Source: Lachnospiraceae bacterium UBA7202
GTDB taxonomy: Bacteria; Bacillota; Clostridia; Lachnospirales; Lachnospiraceae
NCBI GenBank assembly: GCA_002490705.1
Contig: DKUO01000012.1
Span: 29,818-93,817 of the forward strand
Direction: 5' to 3'
DNA: 64,000 bases
Shown in pieces: positions 8,268 through 16,152 of the stretch. Numbering within the stretch: position 1 is the stretch's first letter; each line of letters begins with the position of its first letter. The notes beneath the pieces are model-generated. The model saw only the letters and a program-made list of their open reading frames with translations, did no database searches and was not told the DNA's origin. Position numbers and translations under genes: made by a program.

Positions 8268-9422
8268 ATGCCAAAAAAAGGAGAAAACATTTATAAGAGA
8301 AAAGATGGGAGATGGGAAGGGAGAATTCAGAGAAAAGATATATTGACCGGAAAAAGCAAATATCAATCCATATATGGGAAAACATATAAAGAGGTCAAGG
8401 AGAAAATAATTCTTGCGCGGCAGATACAGAATATATCTTTTTGCCGTATGCCGTTTGGAAATGCGGCACAACTGTGGTTACAGTCAAAGAAAAAGGAGTG
8501 GAAACCCGGAACATATGCTTTTTATTATCAAGTGATAATGAAATACATTATTCCCTGCTTGCAGAATGTTTCGATTGATAAAATGAATAACCAGATCATG
8601 GAGGAATTTGTTATGCGCGTTAGAGAACAAAAAATTGATAAGCCGTTATCCAACAATTATTTGTTCCAAATTTGTGCCACTGTCTGTAGAATTATGGCAT
8701 ATGTAAATAAAAAATATGAAACAAATCTTTCTATTCCGGAAAATCCTGTTACCAGAAAGAGAAATACAAGACAAATGGTTTTTCCTGATGAGAATTCTTT
8801 GATTTTGCTGGAGCAGTATTTGATCAGCCATTGTCAGGACAATACCTGTCTTGGAATTTTGATAGCGTTTCATACAGGCATACGTATCGGAGAGCTGAGT
8901 GCGCTTATGTGGAAGGATATTAATGTAGAAGAGGGCATCATTTATATCAGGAGAAATCTTATCAGAGTAAAAAAGGATAAAAATGATTTAGCCGATGAGA
9001 AAAGCGCGACACAGATTATGGTACAGCCACCAAAGACATTCGATTCTGTCAGGGCAATTCCTTTGCCGCCGAGAATGGTTCCAATTTTGCAAATCTATAA
9101 AAAGGAAGATACAGAATATGTCATTAGCGGGGTAAAAAAATCATGGGCAGAACCGCGGACGATACAGTATCGATTTAAAAGTATTCTTACTAAATGTCAT
9201 TTGCCATATTTTAATTTTCATATGCTGCGGCATTCTTTTGCAACCAGATGCGTCAGTATGGGACTGGATATCAAAAGCCTGAGTGAATTGTTAGGGCACA
9301 GTGATATTAAAGTGACGTTGGATCTTTATGTGCATTCCACGATACAGCAGAAAAGAAAAATGATGGAACAATATAATTTCCTATTTTATAAAACGTCAAA
9401 TCTGCCGTCAATCAGACAATAA
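8268..9422 (+). CDS. Tyrosine recombinase/integrase
   Basis: A 384-residue site-specific recombinase. The N-terminus (residues 1-50, IYKRKDGRWEGRI) resembles the AP2-like arm-binding domain of Tn916/phage-type integrases. A SAM-like core-binding domain follows (about 60-165), then the catalytic domain with the full set R206 (TGIRIGE), K256 (PPKTFDS), H318/R321 (HMLRH), H344 (LGH) and nucleophile Y354 (DLYVH). The ATG at 8268 has AAAGAAAGGAG upstream; the longer reading from 8160 has no support. No excisionase, relaxase or phage gene lies nearby. It sits between two inverted dyad sites, so it is more likely an inversion enzyme than an integrase of a conjugative or phage element. Confidence 0.88.
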   Translation: MPKKGENIYKRKDGRWEGRIQRKDILTGKSKYQSIYGKTYKEVKEKIILARQIQNISFCRMPFGNAAQLWLQSKKKEWKPGTYAFYYQVIMKYIIPCLQNVSIDKMNNQIMEEFVMRVREQKIDKPLSNNYLFQICATVCRIMAYVNKKYETNLSIPENPVTRKRNTRQMVFPDENSLILLEQYLISHCQDNTCLGILIAFHTGIRIGELSALMWKDINVEEGIIYIRRNLIRVKKDKNDLADEKSATQIMVQPPKTFDSVRAIPLPPRMVPILQIYKKEDTEYVISGVKKSWAEPRTIQYRFKSILTKCHLPYFNFHMLRHSFATRCVSMGLDIKSLSELLGHSDIKVTLDLYVHSTIQQKRKMMEQYNFLFYKTSNLPSIRQ

Positions 9423-9461
9423 ATGATTCCAAAAACGAGATTTCGGTGAAAATTCCTCTTT

Positions 9462-9488
9462 TTTCATAAAATAGGCTGTTTTATGAAA
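9462..9488 (-). repeat. Right recombination site (inverted copy of left site)
   Basis: TTTCATAAAA (9462-9471), spacer TAGGCTG (9472-9478), TTTTATGAAA (9479-9488). It is perfectly symmetric within itself. Its complement has spacer CAGCCTA, identical to the left site. Confidence 0.65.
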
Positions 9489-9501
9489 GAAATTTAATCT
9501 T

Positions 9502-9511
9502 TTTCATAAAA
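9502..9511 (+). repeat. Extra half-site next to the right recombination site
   Basis: TTTCATAAAA occurs a second time 40 bp after the left arm of the right site, in the same orientation, but without a matching right arm. It could be an accessory recombinase-binding arm or the relic of a third site. Confidence 0.4.
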
Positions 9512-9536
9512 CCTTGCATGTTGAATTCGGCGGATA

Positions 9537-9558
9537 CGCAGTAGCTTGCGATACTGCG
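9537..9558 (+). other. Leader hairpin before the secreted-protein gene
   Basis: CGCAGTA (9537-9543) pairs with TACTGCG (9552-9558) around an 8-nt loop, between the right recombination site and the ribosome site of the 9594 gene. There is no T run, so an operator or mRNA leader structure is more likely than a terminator. No clear sigma-A promoter was found between 9489 and 9594. Confidence 0.4.
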
Positions 9559-9593
9559 ACGCAAATAAACTATTTTAAAAGGAGGAGAGAGGA

Positions 9594-10328
9594 ATGAAAT
9601 TAAGATTCATTCAAAAAATGGTGGCAGGCGCTCTGACGGTGGCTCTTGTGGCAGCGCCTTCCATGAGTGCATTGGCAAGCTCGGACTATGGCAATGACTA
9701 TGGCAACAGCGTATCAGGTAATTCCAGTAGCAGTTCTGGCAGCAGCTCCAGCAGCAACAGGACAGCGAAGGACGAGGTTCTGAATGCGGTCAACGCGGCA
9801 ATCGCAGCAGACGGCAACGGGTCTGCCGTAAGCAGTATTGCGGATATTCCGACCACAAGCTCTGTAGCAGGCGTTACAACCACTGTGCAGGGTGTGTATC
9901 TTGCAACCTGTGTGAGCGGAACGGCGATCACTACCAGTATTGCAGACATTTCCGGAAGCTACGGATTGACAGCGGGAGAAGTTCCTTATGCAAGATTTTA
10001 CAACATGGACGCAAAAAAAAGCTATCTTGCGAAGGCCGTGATTGACAATGCCGCTGCGGCTGTCGGTGGGACGGTTGGCCCCTGCTTTAATATTGAGATT
10101 GGTAAGAAAGCGAATGGGCGGTTCAGTCTGCTGTCTCAGGAGGGTGGAAAGATTGCCGTTAAAGTCGGCATTCCGAAGTCCTTTGTACAGGATGGAAAGA
10201 CGTTCGCGGTAGTTTGTGTACGTCCCGGCGGGACAGTATCCATTTTGCAGGATACAGATACCAACCCCGATACGGTTACCTTTGAGACAACGGGCGGCCA
10301 GGGCGCTTATGCAATCATTAAATACTAA
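9594..10328 (+). CDS. Secreted protein with Ser-rich linker, first gene of glycan operon
   Basis: A 244-residue exported protein of unknown function. The signal peptide likely ends at ALA near residue 28. A low-complexity Ser/Gly/Asn stretch (about 35-57) precedes a helical segment and a C-terminal beta-rich domain. The last 60 residues (KIAVKVGIPKSF, DTDTNPDTVTFET, YAIIKY) resemble the end of the larger surface protein at 27631-29538 (KIKVVLHVPQPL, DENPDTITFSTD, YAIAYI), which suggests a shared module. AGGAGGAGAG precedes the ATG. It is the first gene after the invertible cassette, and its 3' end overlaps the start of a membrane glycosyltransferase gene. It is a candidate phase-variable surface product. 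Confidence 0.75.
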   Translation: MKLRFIQKMVAGALTVALVAAPSMSALASSDYGNDYGNSVSGNSSSSSGSSSSSNRTAKDEVLNAVNAAIAADGNGSAVSSIADIPTTSSVAGVTTTVQGVYLATCVSGTAITTSIADISGSYGLTAGEVPYARFYNMDAKKSYLAKAVIDNAAAAVGGTVGPCFNIEIGKKANGRFSLLSQEGGKIAVKVGIPKSFVQDGKTFAVVCVRPGGTVSILQDTDTNPDTVTFETTGGQGAYAIIKY

Positions 10329-12117
10329 TGAGTTGTATGCAGAGGCTGGAAGAAGGGATCGTTTCTTCTTCCGGCACTTTCTGCTTTTTGTGGCGCTGCT
10401 TTTCTGCCTCTTTCAATTCTATATCTGCAAAATATATGGATTTATTATTTATCCGGATGAATTCGGTTACTGGGCGTGTGCCGGCAGACTACTTGGCTAT
10501 GACTGGTCGGAGGCGGTTTCTCTCGGATATTATTATTCGTTTGGCTACAGTCTGGTATTGGCTCCTGTTCTGCGGATTTTTCGGGACAGCATCACAGCAT
10601 ATCGGGCGGCAATAGCGGTTAATGGGTTAATGCAGTGTGCCGCTGTCCCGCTATTGTGGAGCATTTACAAGAGATTATATGTCCCCGGATATTCGCATTA
10701 TGAGCCGGAGGTGAACGGCAAAAAAAAGCAGATCATAGTGGCTACAGGTATAGCAGTGTTTTATCCGGCATGGTCATTTTACGCGCAGACAACCATGGCG
10801 GAAGCGCTTATGACATTTATGTTTGCAGTTGTATGCCATGCGCTGCTCGCGGTAATGGAAAAACCGAATATAACGAGAACGATATTGCTTATATTGTCAC
10901 TGCTCTATCTGTATTTCATTCATATGCGGACAATCGGTGTTTTGGCAGCGGCAATATTGGCGCTTATATGTTTTGCATGGCGGATGCCATCCTATCGCAA
11001 GATATTGCTGGCGGGTGTGGTAGTGCTTGCGGCCGGGCTTCTGGGAGGTATGTGGATCGAAGGAGTGGTCAAGGATACGGTGTATGCAGCGACAGATGCT
11101 TCAAAACTCGCATTGAGTGATTATGACGGTCAACTGGGAAAACTCAGGGAGATATTGACCTTAAAGGGAATGAAACAGTTGGCTGTCAGTGCGGCAGGAA
11201 AGTTATATTATCTCGGACTGGCATCCTTTGGATTATTCTATCCGGCAGTATATGCGGCTGCCAAAGAGAGCAGAAAACTGATCGGTAGTTTTAAAAACAA
11301 TACGCAGGAGGCTTATCAAAATAGGAACGGGTATTTTTACTTTTTCTTAATGCTTTCCCTGGTGGGACAATTTATGATCTCTGCGGTGTTCATGATGAAT
11401 CCGGACAGATTGGATCATATTGTATACGGCAGATATAACGAATATCTGCTTCCACTTTTTATGGGAACAGGCGCTTTTGTACTCATGGAAACTGGATCTT
11501 CCGTGAGAATACTTTTGGGCAGTATTGGAATCTCTGCGCTCCTGTTTGCGGTGACTCTTTATGCGGCGCTGCACAGTGGGTTGAAATTTATGAAAGGGTT
11601 TATGGCGCCGGGAATCAGCTATCTTTCATATGACTGGGATTATAATATCGGCCCGGAGCTTGCGAAAGCGTTTCTTTTCGGAATCATGCTTATGTGCATT
11701 CTGGCAGGGTGCATCTGTATCGGGAAGCGGTTTGGGAAATACAGCTTTGTGCTGGGCACGGTTCTGATGATGGAGATTATGCTTACGTTCTGTCTTGGCA
11801 GGAAGTATACGCAGCTTTTTAATAATGTGAACGAATATGATTTGCAGGTCTGTGAATATATCGCGGACAGCAGTCTGCCGGTCATCTATCTGTATGACGA
11901 TGATATCCCGTATATTGATCTGTTGCAGTTTGCCATGCGGGACAGGAAGATAGAGGTCATAACGCCGGAGGAGACGGAAGAAACGGCCATGGAGGAGTTC
12001 CTGCCGGAGGGTGGATACATCATAGCAGCTCCCGGATGCGGGTGCGTTGAAGAGATAGCGGAGAGATACAGGAAATGCTTTGCGTGTAAAGATTTCATCC
12101 TGTTTCGGGCGGAGTGA
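10309..12117 (+). CDS. GT-C-type membrane glycosyltransferase-like protein
   Basis: A protein of about 602 residues with roughly a dozen membrane spans and a soluble tail. The first outer loop, YPDEFGYWACAGRLLGYDWS, carries acidic residues in the place used by GT-C enzymes, which use polyprenyl-phosphate sugars at the outer membrane face. It is related along its length to the protein at 18968-20833, in the first loop (GEDWSQYLTADGYFYKYGQ) and in the tail (YDDDIPY versus YLDDEIL). The ATG at 10309 overlaps the upstream gene by 20 bp; a TTG at 10333 is the alternative, and neither has a strong Shine-Dalgarno, so translational coupling is likely. Substrate unknown. Confidence 0.65.
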   Translation: MQSLNTNELYAEAGRRDRFFFRHFLLFVALLFCLFQFYICKIYGFIIYPDEFGYWACAGRLLGYDWSEAVSLGYYYSFGYSLVLAPVLRIFRDSITAYRAAIAVNGLMQCAAVPLLWSIYKRLYVPGYSHYEPEVNGKKKQIIVATGIAVFYPAWSFYAQTTMAEALMTFMFAVVCHALLAVMEKPNITRTILLILSLLYLYFIHMRTIGVLAAAILALICFAWRMPSYRKILLAGVVVLAAGLLGGMWIEGVVKDTVYAATDASKLALSDYDGQLGKLREILTLKGMKQLAVSAAGKLYYLGLASFGLFYPAVYAAAKESRKLIGSFKNNTQEAYQNRNGYFYFFLMLSLVGQFMISAVFMMNPDRLDHIVYGRYNEYLLPLFMGTGAFVLMETGSSVRILLGSIGISALLFAVTLYAALHSGLKFMKGFMAPGISYLSYDWDYNIGPELAKAFLFGIMLMCILAGCICIGKRFGKYSFVLGTVLMMEIMLTFCLGRKYTQLFNNVNEYDLQVCEYIADSSLPVIYLYDDDIPYIDLLQFAMRDRKIEVITPEETEETAMEEFLPEGGYIIAAPGCGCVEEIAERYRKCFACKDFILFRAE

Positions 12118-12133
12118 GAAAGAGGTGCATGGA

Positions 12134-13120
12134 ATGAAGCTGATCATTCAGATTCCCTGTTATAACGAGGCGGAAACGTTGGAGGTCGCGTTGAATGATC
12201 TGCCGCGGACATTAGAAGGAATCGACGAAATAGAATATTTGATTATCAACGACGGCAGTCAGGACAATACCGTGGAAGTGGCAAAGCGGTGGGGCGTGCA
12301 TCACATCGTCAGTTTTAAACAGAATAAAGGGCTGGCCAAAGGCTTTATGGCGGGTCTGGACGGGTGTCTCAGAAACGGCGCTGACATTATTGTCAACACC
12401 GATGCGGACAATCAGTATTGTGCCGATGATATCCGGAAATTGATTCAACCGATTTTGGACGGCAAAGCGGATATGGTAGTCGGCGCAAGACCTATTGACG
12501 ATACGGAGCACTTTTCCTATATCAAAAAGAAATTGCAGCATTTCGGGAGCTGGGTGGTGCGCAGGGCGTCAAATACAGATATTCCCGATGCGCCAAGCGG
12601 CTTCAGGGCTCTCAGCAGAGAGGCGGCTATGCGGATCAATGTGGTGAATGATTATACCTATACTCTGGAAACGATTGTGCAGGCGGGGCGGGAAAGGATG
12701 GCAGTCACAAGTGTACCCGTGCGAACCAATGCAGAGCTTCGGCCTTCCAGACTTTTTAACAGCATATGGGGCTATGTGAAGAAGAGTATGCTGACAATCC
12801 TGAGGGCATACATGATGTACAAGCCTTTGAAATGCTTCACTTATCTGGCGGTTGGACCTTTGGCGGTTGGATTTTTGATCGGCTTTCGCTTTCTGTATTA
12901 TATGACGCTTGGAAGTGCGGGAGGACATGTGCAGTCGCTGATTTTAGGTTGTACGTTGATTATTATTGGCGTCATTACTTTTATGATCGGTCTTGTGGCG
13001 GATGTGATCGCGGCGAACAGGAAGCTGCTTCAGGATACCCAGTATCACGTGAGAAGAGCGGAGTATGATGCGATATCCATACGACGGGAAACGGAGAAAA
13101 AGACGGAGAGAAGTGATTAA
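12134..13120 (+). CDS. Glycosyltransferase family 2, polyprenyl-phosphate type
   Basis: A 328-residue enzyme with a GT-A domain (residues 1-225) and two C-terminal membrane helices (about 235-300). Motifs are IPCYNEAETLE, IINDGSQD and NTDADNQY, the metal-binding DXD. This layout is typical of transferases that load a sugar from a nucleotide donor onto undecaprenyl phosphate, which would supply GT-C enzymes such as its neighbour. The ATG at 12134 has AGAGGT seven bases upstream; an 18-residue extension overlapping the previous gene is not favoured. The sugar cannot be read from sequence. Confidence 0.85.
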   Translation: MKLIIQIPCYNEAETLEVALNDLPRTLEGIDEIEYLIINDGSQDNTVEVAKRWGVHHIVSFKQNKGLAKGFMAGLDGCLRNGADIIVNTDADNQYCADDIRKLIQPILDGKADMVVGARPIDDTEHFSYIKKKLQHFGSWVVRRASNTDIPDAPSGFRALSREAAMRINVVNDYTYTLETIVQAGRERMAVTSVPVRTNAELRPSRLFNSIWGYVKKSMLTILRAYMMYKPLKCFTYLAVGPLAVGFLIGFRFLYYMTLGSAGGHVQSLILGCTLIIIGVITFMIGLVADVIAANRKLLQDTQYHVRRAEYDAISIRRETEKKTERSD

Positions 13121-13126
13121 CAGATT

Positions 13127-14290
13127 ATGAGAAACATCGTTTTAATTGGGCCGGTATATCCATATAAAGGCGGTATCGCTCATTATTCCGGCCTTTTATA
13201 TAGGGCATTGTCCAAAAAGTATAATGTGGAAATGGTATCGTACAAAATGCAGTATCCAAAAATTTTGTTTAAAAAAGATCAAAAAGATTTTGGAAACGAC
13301 ATGTTTCGTGTGGAGGGAACGGAATTTCTGATCAATACGGCAAATCCGTTTAATATTGCAAAGGTTGGGAGGAGTCTCAAAAGAAAACGGCCTGATTTAG
13401 TGATTATGCAGTGGTGGCATCCATATTTTGCACCATGCTATTGGATTTTGGAGAGAACGCTTGGAAAAGAGGTTAAAAAAGTATTTATTTGTCATAACGT
13501 ATTTCCACACGAACGTTTTGTATTTGACCGATTCTTAACGAAACTGGCGTTGAAACGGGCGGACGCCTTTATCGTACATTCCATGAGCGATGAAAGAGAT
13601 CTTCTGACAATTAAGAAAAATGCGGATTTCAGATACAATCCGCATCCGACTTATAATGCGTTTAAACTACAGAATATGTCAAAACAACAGGCACGGGACA
13701 GGCTACATATTTCATACGATGCAAGAATATTGCTTTTTTTCGGATTTGTCAGGGAGTATAAAGGGCTGAAATATCTTTTGCAGGCAATGAGGGATATCAG
13801 AGCTAATCTTGCAAATATCAGGCTTTTGGTGGTGGGTTCCTTTGACAATGATAAACAGGATTATATGAAAATAATTGCAGATAATAACCTTTTCGATTGT
13901 GTGGAAGTATTTGACCATTATATTCCCGATCATGAGGTGGAACCGTATTTTGCGGCAAGTGATTTGGTGGTATTGCCATACGAATCGGCGACTCAGAGCG
14001 GTATCGTACAGATTGCGTATGGATTTGAAAAACCTGTTGTTGTTACGGATGTGGGCGGCTTGCCGGATGTTGTAGAAAATGGCAGGACAGGATATGTAGT
14101 GAAAGCCAAAAATCCGAAAGCATTGTCTGAAGCAGTGGTCGATTACTTTTTTCAGAATAAGGAGCAGGAGTTTGCCGAGAACGTCAGGAGGGCGGCGGAT
14201 CGGTTTGACTGGGACAGGATGGTTGAGAAGATAGACAGCTTCGTGCAGCAGGAAATACCGGTGCAAAGAGAATTGCAGGTCGAGATGTAA
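13127..14290 (+). CDS. Glycosyltransferase family 4
   Basis: A 387-residue GT-B enzyme. The N-terminal half begins VLIGPVYPYKGGIAHYSGLL, and the nucleotide-sugar half contains LLFFGFVREYKGLKYLL and the retaining-GT4 EX7E-like region PYESATQSGIVQIAYGFEKP. It has no membrane segment, so it works at the inner face on a lipid-linked acceptor. It follows the GT2 gene after 6 bp and probably ends the first transcript of the glycan locus, because a new promoter follows. It is noticeably richer in A+T than the GT2 gene before it. Confidence 0.85.
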   Translation: MRNIVLIGPVYPYKGGIAHYSGLLYRALSKKYNVEMVSYKMQYPKILFKKDQKDFGNDMFRVEGTEFLINTANPFNIAKVGRSLKRKRPDLVIMQWWHPYFAPCYWILERTLGKEVKKVFICHNVFPHERFVFDRFLTKLALKRADAFIVHSMSDERDLLTIKKNADFRYNPHPTYNAFKLQNMSKQQARDRLHISYDARILLFFGFVREYKGLKYLLQAMRDIRANLANIRLLVVGSFDNDKQDYMKIIADNNLFDCVEVFDHYIPDHEVEPYFAASDLVVLPYESATQSGIVQIAYGFEKPVVVTDVGGLPDVVENGRTGYVVKAKNPKALSEAVVDYFFQNKEQEFAENVRRAADRFDWDRMVEKIDSFVQQEIPVQRELQVEM

Positions 14291-14370
14291 AAAAAATATG
14301 TACTTTGACAATTTCATATCTTACAGGGGAAATCCAGAATAAACGAAAAAACGTTTTAATTAAATGGGAC

Positions 14371-14399
14371 TTGCGTTTCCTCCTGACATATGGTATAGT
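14371..14399 (+). promoter_or_regulatory. Promoter before the coiled-coil gene
   Basis: TTGCGT (14371-14376), 17-bp spacer, TATAGT (14394-14399). Transcription would start near 14406 and leave a leader of about 150 bases before the start at 14557. The leader has no recognised motif. The rest of the 266-bp gap is A+T-rich and otherwise featureless. Confidence 0.6.
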
Positions 14400-14556
14400 G
14401 AACGCATGAAATCAATTCCGCACAGTAAATTCTTACGTCAGATGTGCGTTGCGCCGATTGTTTTGGCGTCCGGCTTTTCGCCAGAATTTCATGTACAGAC
14501 AATGAGAAGGCGGAGAGCAGATGATCCGCCTGCACACACCAAAGGAGGACGAAGGA

Positions 14557-15012
14557 ATGGTAGACAGAGAAATGTTATCGGCAATATCAGAGTTGCTGGA
14601 TCAGAAGTTGGAAGAAAAACTGGAAGAGAAACTAGAAGAAAAACTGGAAGAGAAACTAGAACAAAAACTGGAAGAGAAGTTAGAACAAAAGCTGGATGAG
14701 AAACTGGATCAAAAATTAGAACAAAAGCTGGATGAGAAACTGGATCAAAAGTTAGATGAAAAATTTGATGAAAAACTGAAACCGATTTATGACAGGCTCG
14801 ATAAGGTGGAGTCGGAAATCAAATATGTCAGAGTAGTGCAGTTGGAAAATTCTGTAATACCGCGGCTTAATACATTAGAGCAAAGTTATCTTGACACATC
14901 CAAAAGATATATGGAGAGTACGGAACGTATTGAGGAAATGAGTTCCGATATTGATGTCTTGAAGCGTACTGTTGAGAAGCACAGTAGCATGTTAAATCAA
15001 ATACTGGCATAA
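14557..15012 (+). CDS. Tetrapeptide-repeat alpha-helical protein
   Basis: A 151-residue protein of unknown function. Residues 15-74 are fifteen consecutive copies of a four-residue unit [DE][EQ]KL (one copy ends KF), a charged, entirely helical stretch. Residues 75-151 look like ordinary coiled coil. AAAGGAGG stands 8 bases before the ATG at 14557, so the in-frame ATG at 14521 is not used. It has its own promoter and terminator. Strict four-residue spacing is not a canonical heptad, so it could be a single extended helix or an unusual coil acting as a spacer or scaffold. There is no signal peptide. Confidence 0.75.
   Translation: MVDREMLSAISELLDQKLEEKLEEKLEEKLEEKLEQKLEEKLEQKLDEKLDQKLEQKLDEKLDQKLDEKFDEKLKPIYDRLDKVESEIKYVRVVQLENSVIPRLNTLEQSYLDTSKRYMESTERIEEMSSDIDVLKRTVEKHSSMLNQILA
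14599..14778 (+). repeat. 12-bp tandem repeats encoding [DE][EQ]KL
   Basis: Fifteen in-frame units of 12 bp with drifted third positions and D/E, Q/E swaps (for example gaagaaaaactg and gatgagaaactg). Because the unit is a multiple of three, slippage would change helix length without breaking the frame. Confidence 0.85.
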
Positions 15013-15052
15013 GAGAAGTACAGAAAACGCAGTTATCATAAAATGAAACGGG

Positions 15053-15099
15053 AAACTCCCAATGTGAGATATGAGATTATCTTATGTTGGGAGTTTTTT
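15053..15099 (+). terminator. Intrinsic terminator of the tetrapeptide-repeat gene
   Basis: AAACTCCCAA (15053-15062) pairs with TTGGGAGTTT (15087-15096), followed by more T. The 24-nt loop itself can fold (AGATA with TATCT). Confidence 0.75.
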
Positions 15100-15141
15100 A
15101 TTGATAGAAAAAGGAACAAGCGAAAGGGAATAGTTTGAGAA

Positions 15142-16137
15142 GTGAAAATATTAGTGACCGGTGCAACGGGATTTGTAGGAAAGCATTTAGTTCCCAAACT
15201 ACTTGAGAACGGGTTTGATGTAACTTGTCTTGTAAGAAGTAAAGAAAAGGCATATGAACTAAAAAAGGATTTCAACGTAGAAATTATCATCGGGGATATT
15301 ACGAAAGTTGAAACGTTGAAAGGATTGTCAAATGGAATTGATTATGTTGTTCATCTGGCAGCGATGGGGCATGTATCATCTGTTACGGAGGAATCATTTA
15401 ATCATTTTGTCAGCATAAATGAAGAAGGAACTGAAAATTTAGTATCAGAATTTGCGGGAAGTACACAATTAAAAAAATTTATACACTTTAGCAGTACGGC
15501 GGCAATGGGATATATTAAAACTCCGATACAAAATGAAAAATCCATTACTAATCCGGTAACTCCATATCAAAAGAGTAAAAACAGGAGCGAATTAATTGTA
15601 AATAAAGCATACGAACAAAATAATTTTCCATCGATGATAATAAGACCATGCATGATATACGGCCCGGGTGGATATGGGGAATTTTATAAATTTTGTAAAT
15701 TGATGAAAAAAGGTATTTTCCCGAAAGTAGGATTAGGCTTAAATTTGACACCGCTGGTCTTTGTCGAAGATGTGGTAATGGCAGTGATACAGGCAATCAG
15801 GAACGGACAAATAGGTAATACATATATAATTGCATCTGAGAAGTCTATTCCTATGGACGAATTGCATGATTTGATTATGAAGTCAATGGGTAAAAAAGCG
15901 CCATACATTTATATACCGGTTATTTTTGCTTTGATCGGTGCGAAATTAATTGAAGTGTTATTTCCAATGTTGGGAAAAGAACCGCCGGTATCGTATCAAA
16001 ATATTAAATCAACAATTACGGATAGAACATTTGACATTAGTAAAGCTGTGAATGATTTAGGATATCAACAAAGGTTTTCTTTTGAAAAAGGGATAGAAGA
16101 AACGATTAAATGGTATAAAAGTCAGAACAAGTTATGA
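15142..16137 (+). CDS. NAD-dependent epimerase/dehydratase (extended SDR)
   Basis: A 331-residue nucleotide-sugar-type SDR enzyme. The NAD-binding VTGATGFVGKHL starts at residue 5, IDYVVHLAA and FSSTAAMGY follow, and the catalytic YQKSK supplies Tyr and Lys. Members of this group also include hydroxysteroid-like and dihydroflavonol-like reductases, so the substrate is uncertain; its setting favours a sugar. It starts with GTG at 15142 and has only a weak ribosome site. It begins a markedly A+T-rich block that continues to 20833. Confidence 0.8.
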   Translation: MKILVTGATGFVGKHLVPKLLENGFDVTCLVRSKEKAYELKKDFNVEIIIGDITKVETLKGLSNGIDYVVHLAAMGHVSSVTEESFNHFVSINEEGTENLVSEFAGSTQLKKFIHFSSTAAMGYIKTPIQNEKSITNPVTPYQKSKNRSELIVNKAYEQNNFPSMIIRPCMIYGPGGYGEFYKFCKLMKKGIFPKVGLGLNLTPLVFVEDVVMAVIQAIRNGQIGNTYIIASEKSIPMDELHDLIMKSMGKKAPYIYIPVIFALIGAKLIEVLFPMLGKEPPVSYQNIKSTITDRTFDISKAVNDLGYQQRFSFEKGIEETIKWYKSQNKL

Positions 16138-16152
16138 AGAGGATTAAATTAG

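Larger units (their letters stand above)
8041..9488. mobile_element. Putative invertible cassette carrying its own tyrosine recombinase
   Basis: A recombinase gene (8268-9422) is bracketed by two recombination-site-like dyads, 8041-8067 and 9462-9488. Each has two 10-bp inverted arms around a 7-bp spacer, the geometry of a tyrosine-recombinase core site. The spacers are identical but in opposite orientation (CAGCCTA on the left, TAGGCTG on the right), so exchange would invert the roughly 1.4 kb between them rather than excise it. Arms differ only at two positions (GC on the left, AT on the right). It lies immediately before the secreted protein/glycosyltransferase operon, as expected of a phase switch. 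Inversion itself is inference from one orientation. Confidence 0.6.

Noticed and set aside
8041..9488. Dyads around the recombinase as ordinary terminators
   Set aside because: The stems are A+T-rich with no T run in a consistent direction, and the two 7-bp loops are identical in inverted orientation, which terminators do not need.
8041..9488. Recombinase as the integrase of a prophage or conjugative element
   Set aside because: There is no excisionase, replication, relaxase or phage gene nearby, and the paired sites are inverted rather than direct, so excision is not possible between them.
10328..10615. Overlapping TAATG start giving a 95-residue frame after the secreted-protein gene
   Set aside because: The frame is internal to the GT-C gene and lacks any family features; the membrane protein frame continues on both sides of it.
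14364..14699. Open frame giving a basic RKTGRE-type repeat protein
   Set aside because: It is the out-of-frame reading of the tetrapeptide-repeat gene. It has no ribosome site and starts near the promoter.
14599..14778. Tandem repeats as a CRISPR array
   Set aside because: The units are 12 bp, contiguous and coding, without spacers.
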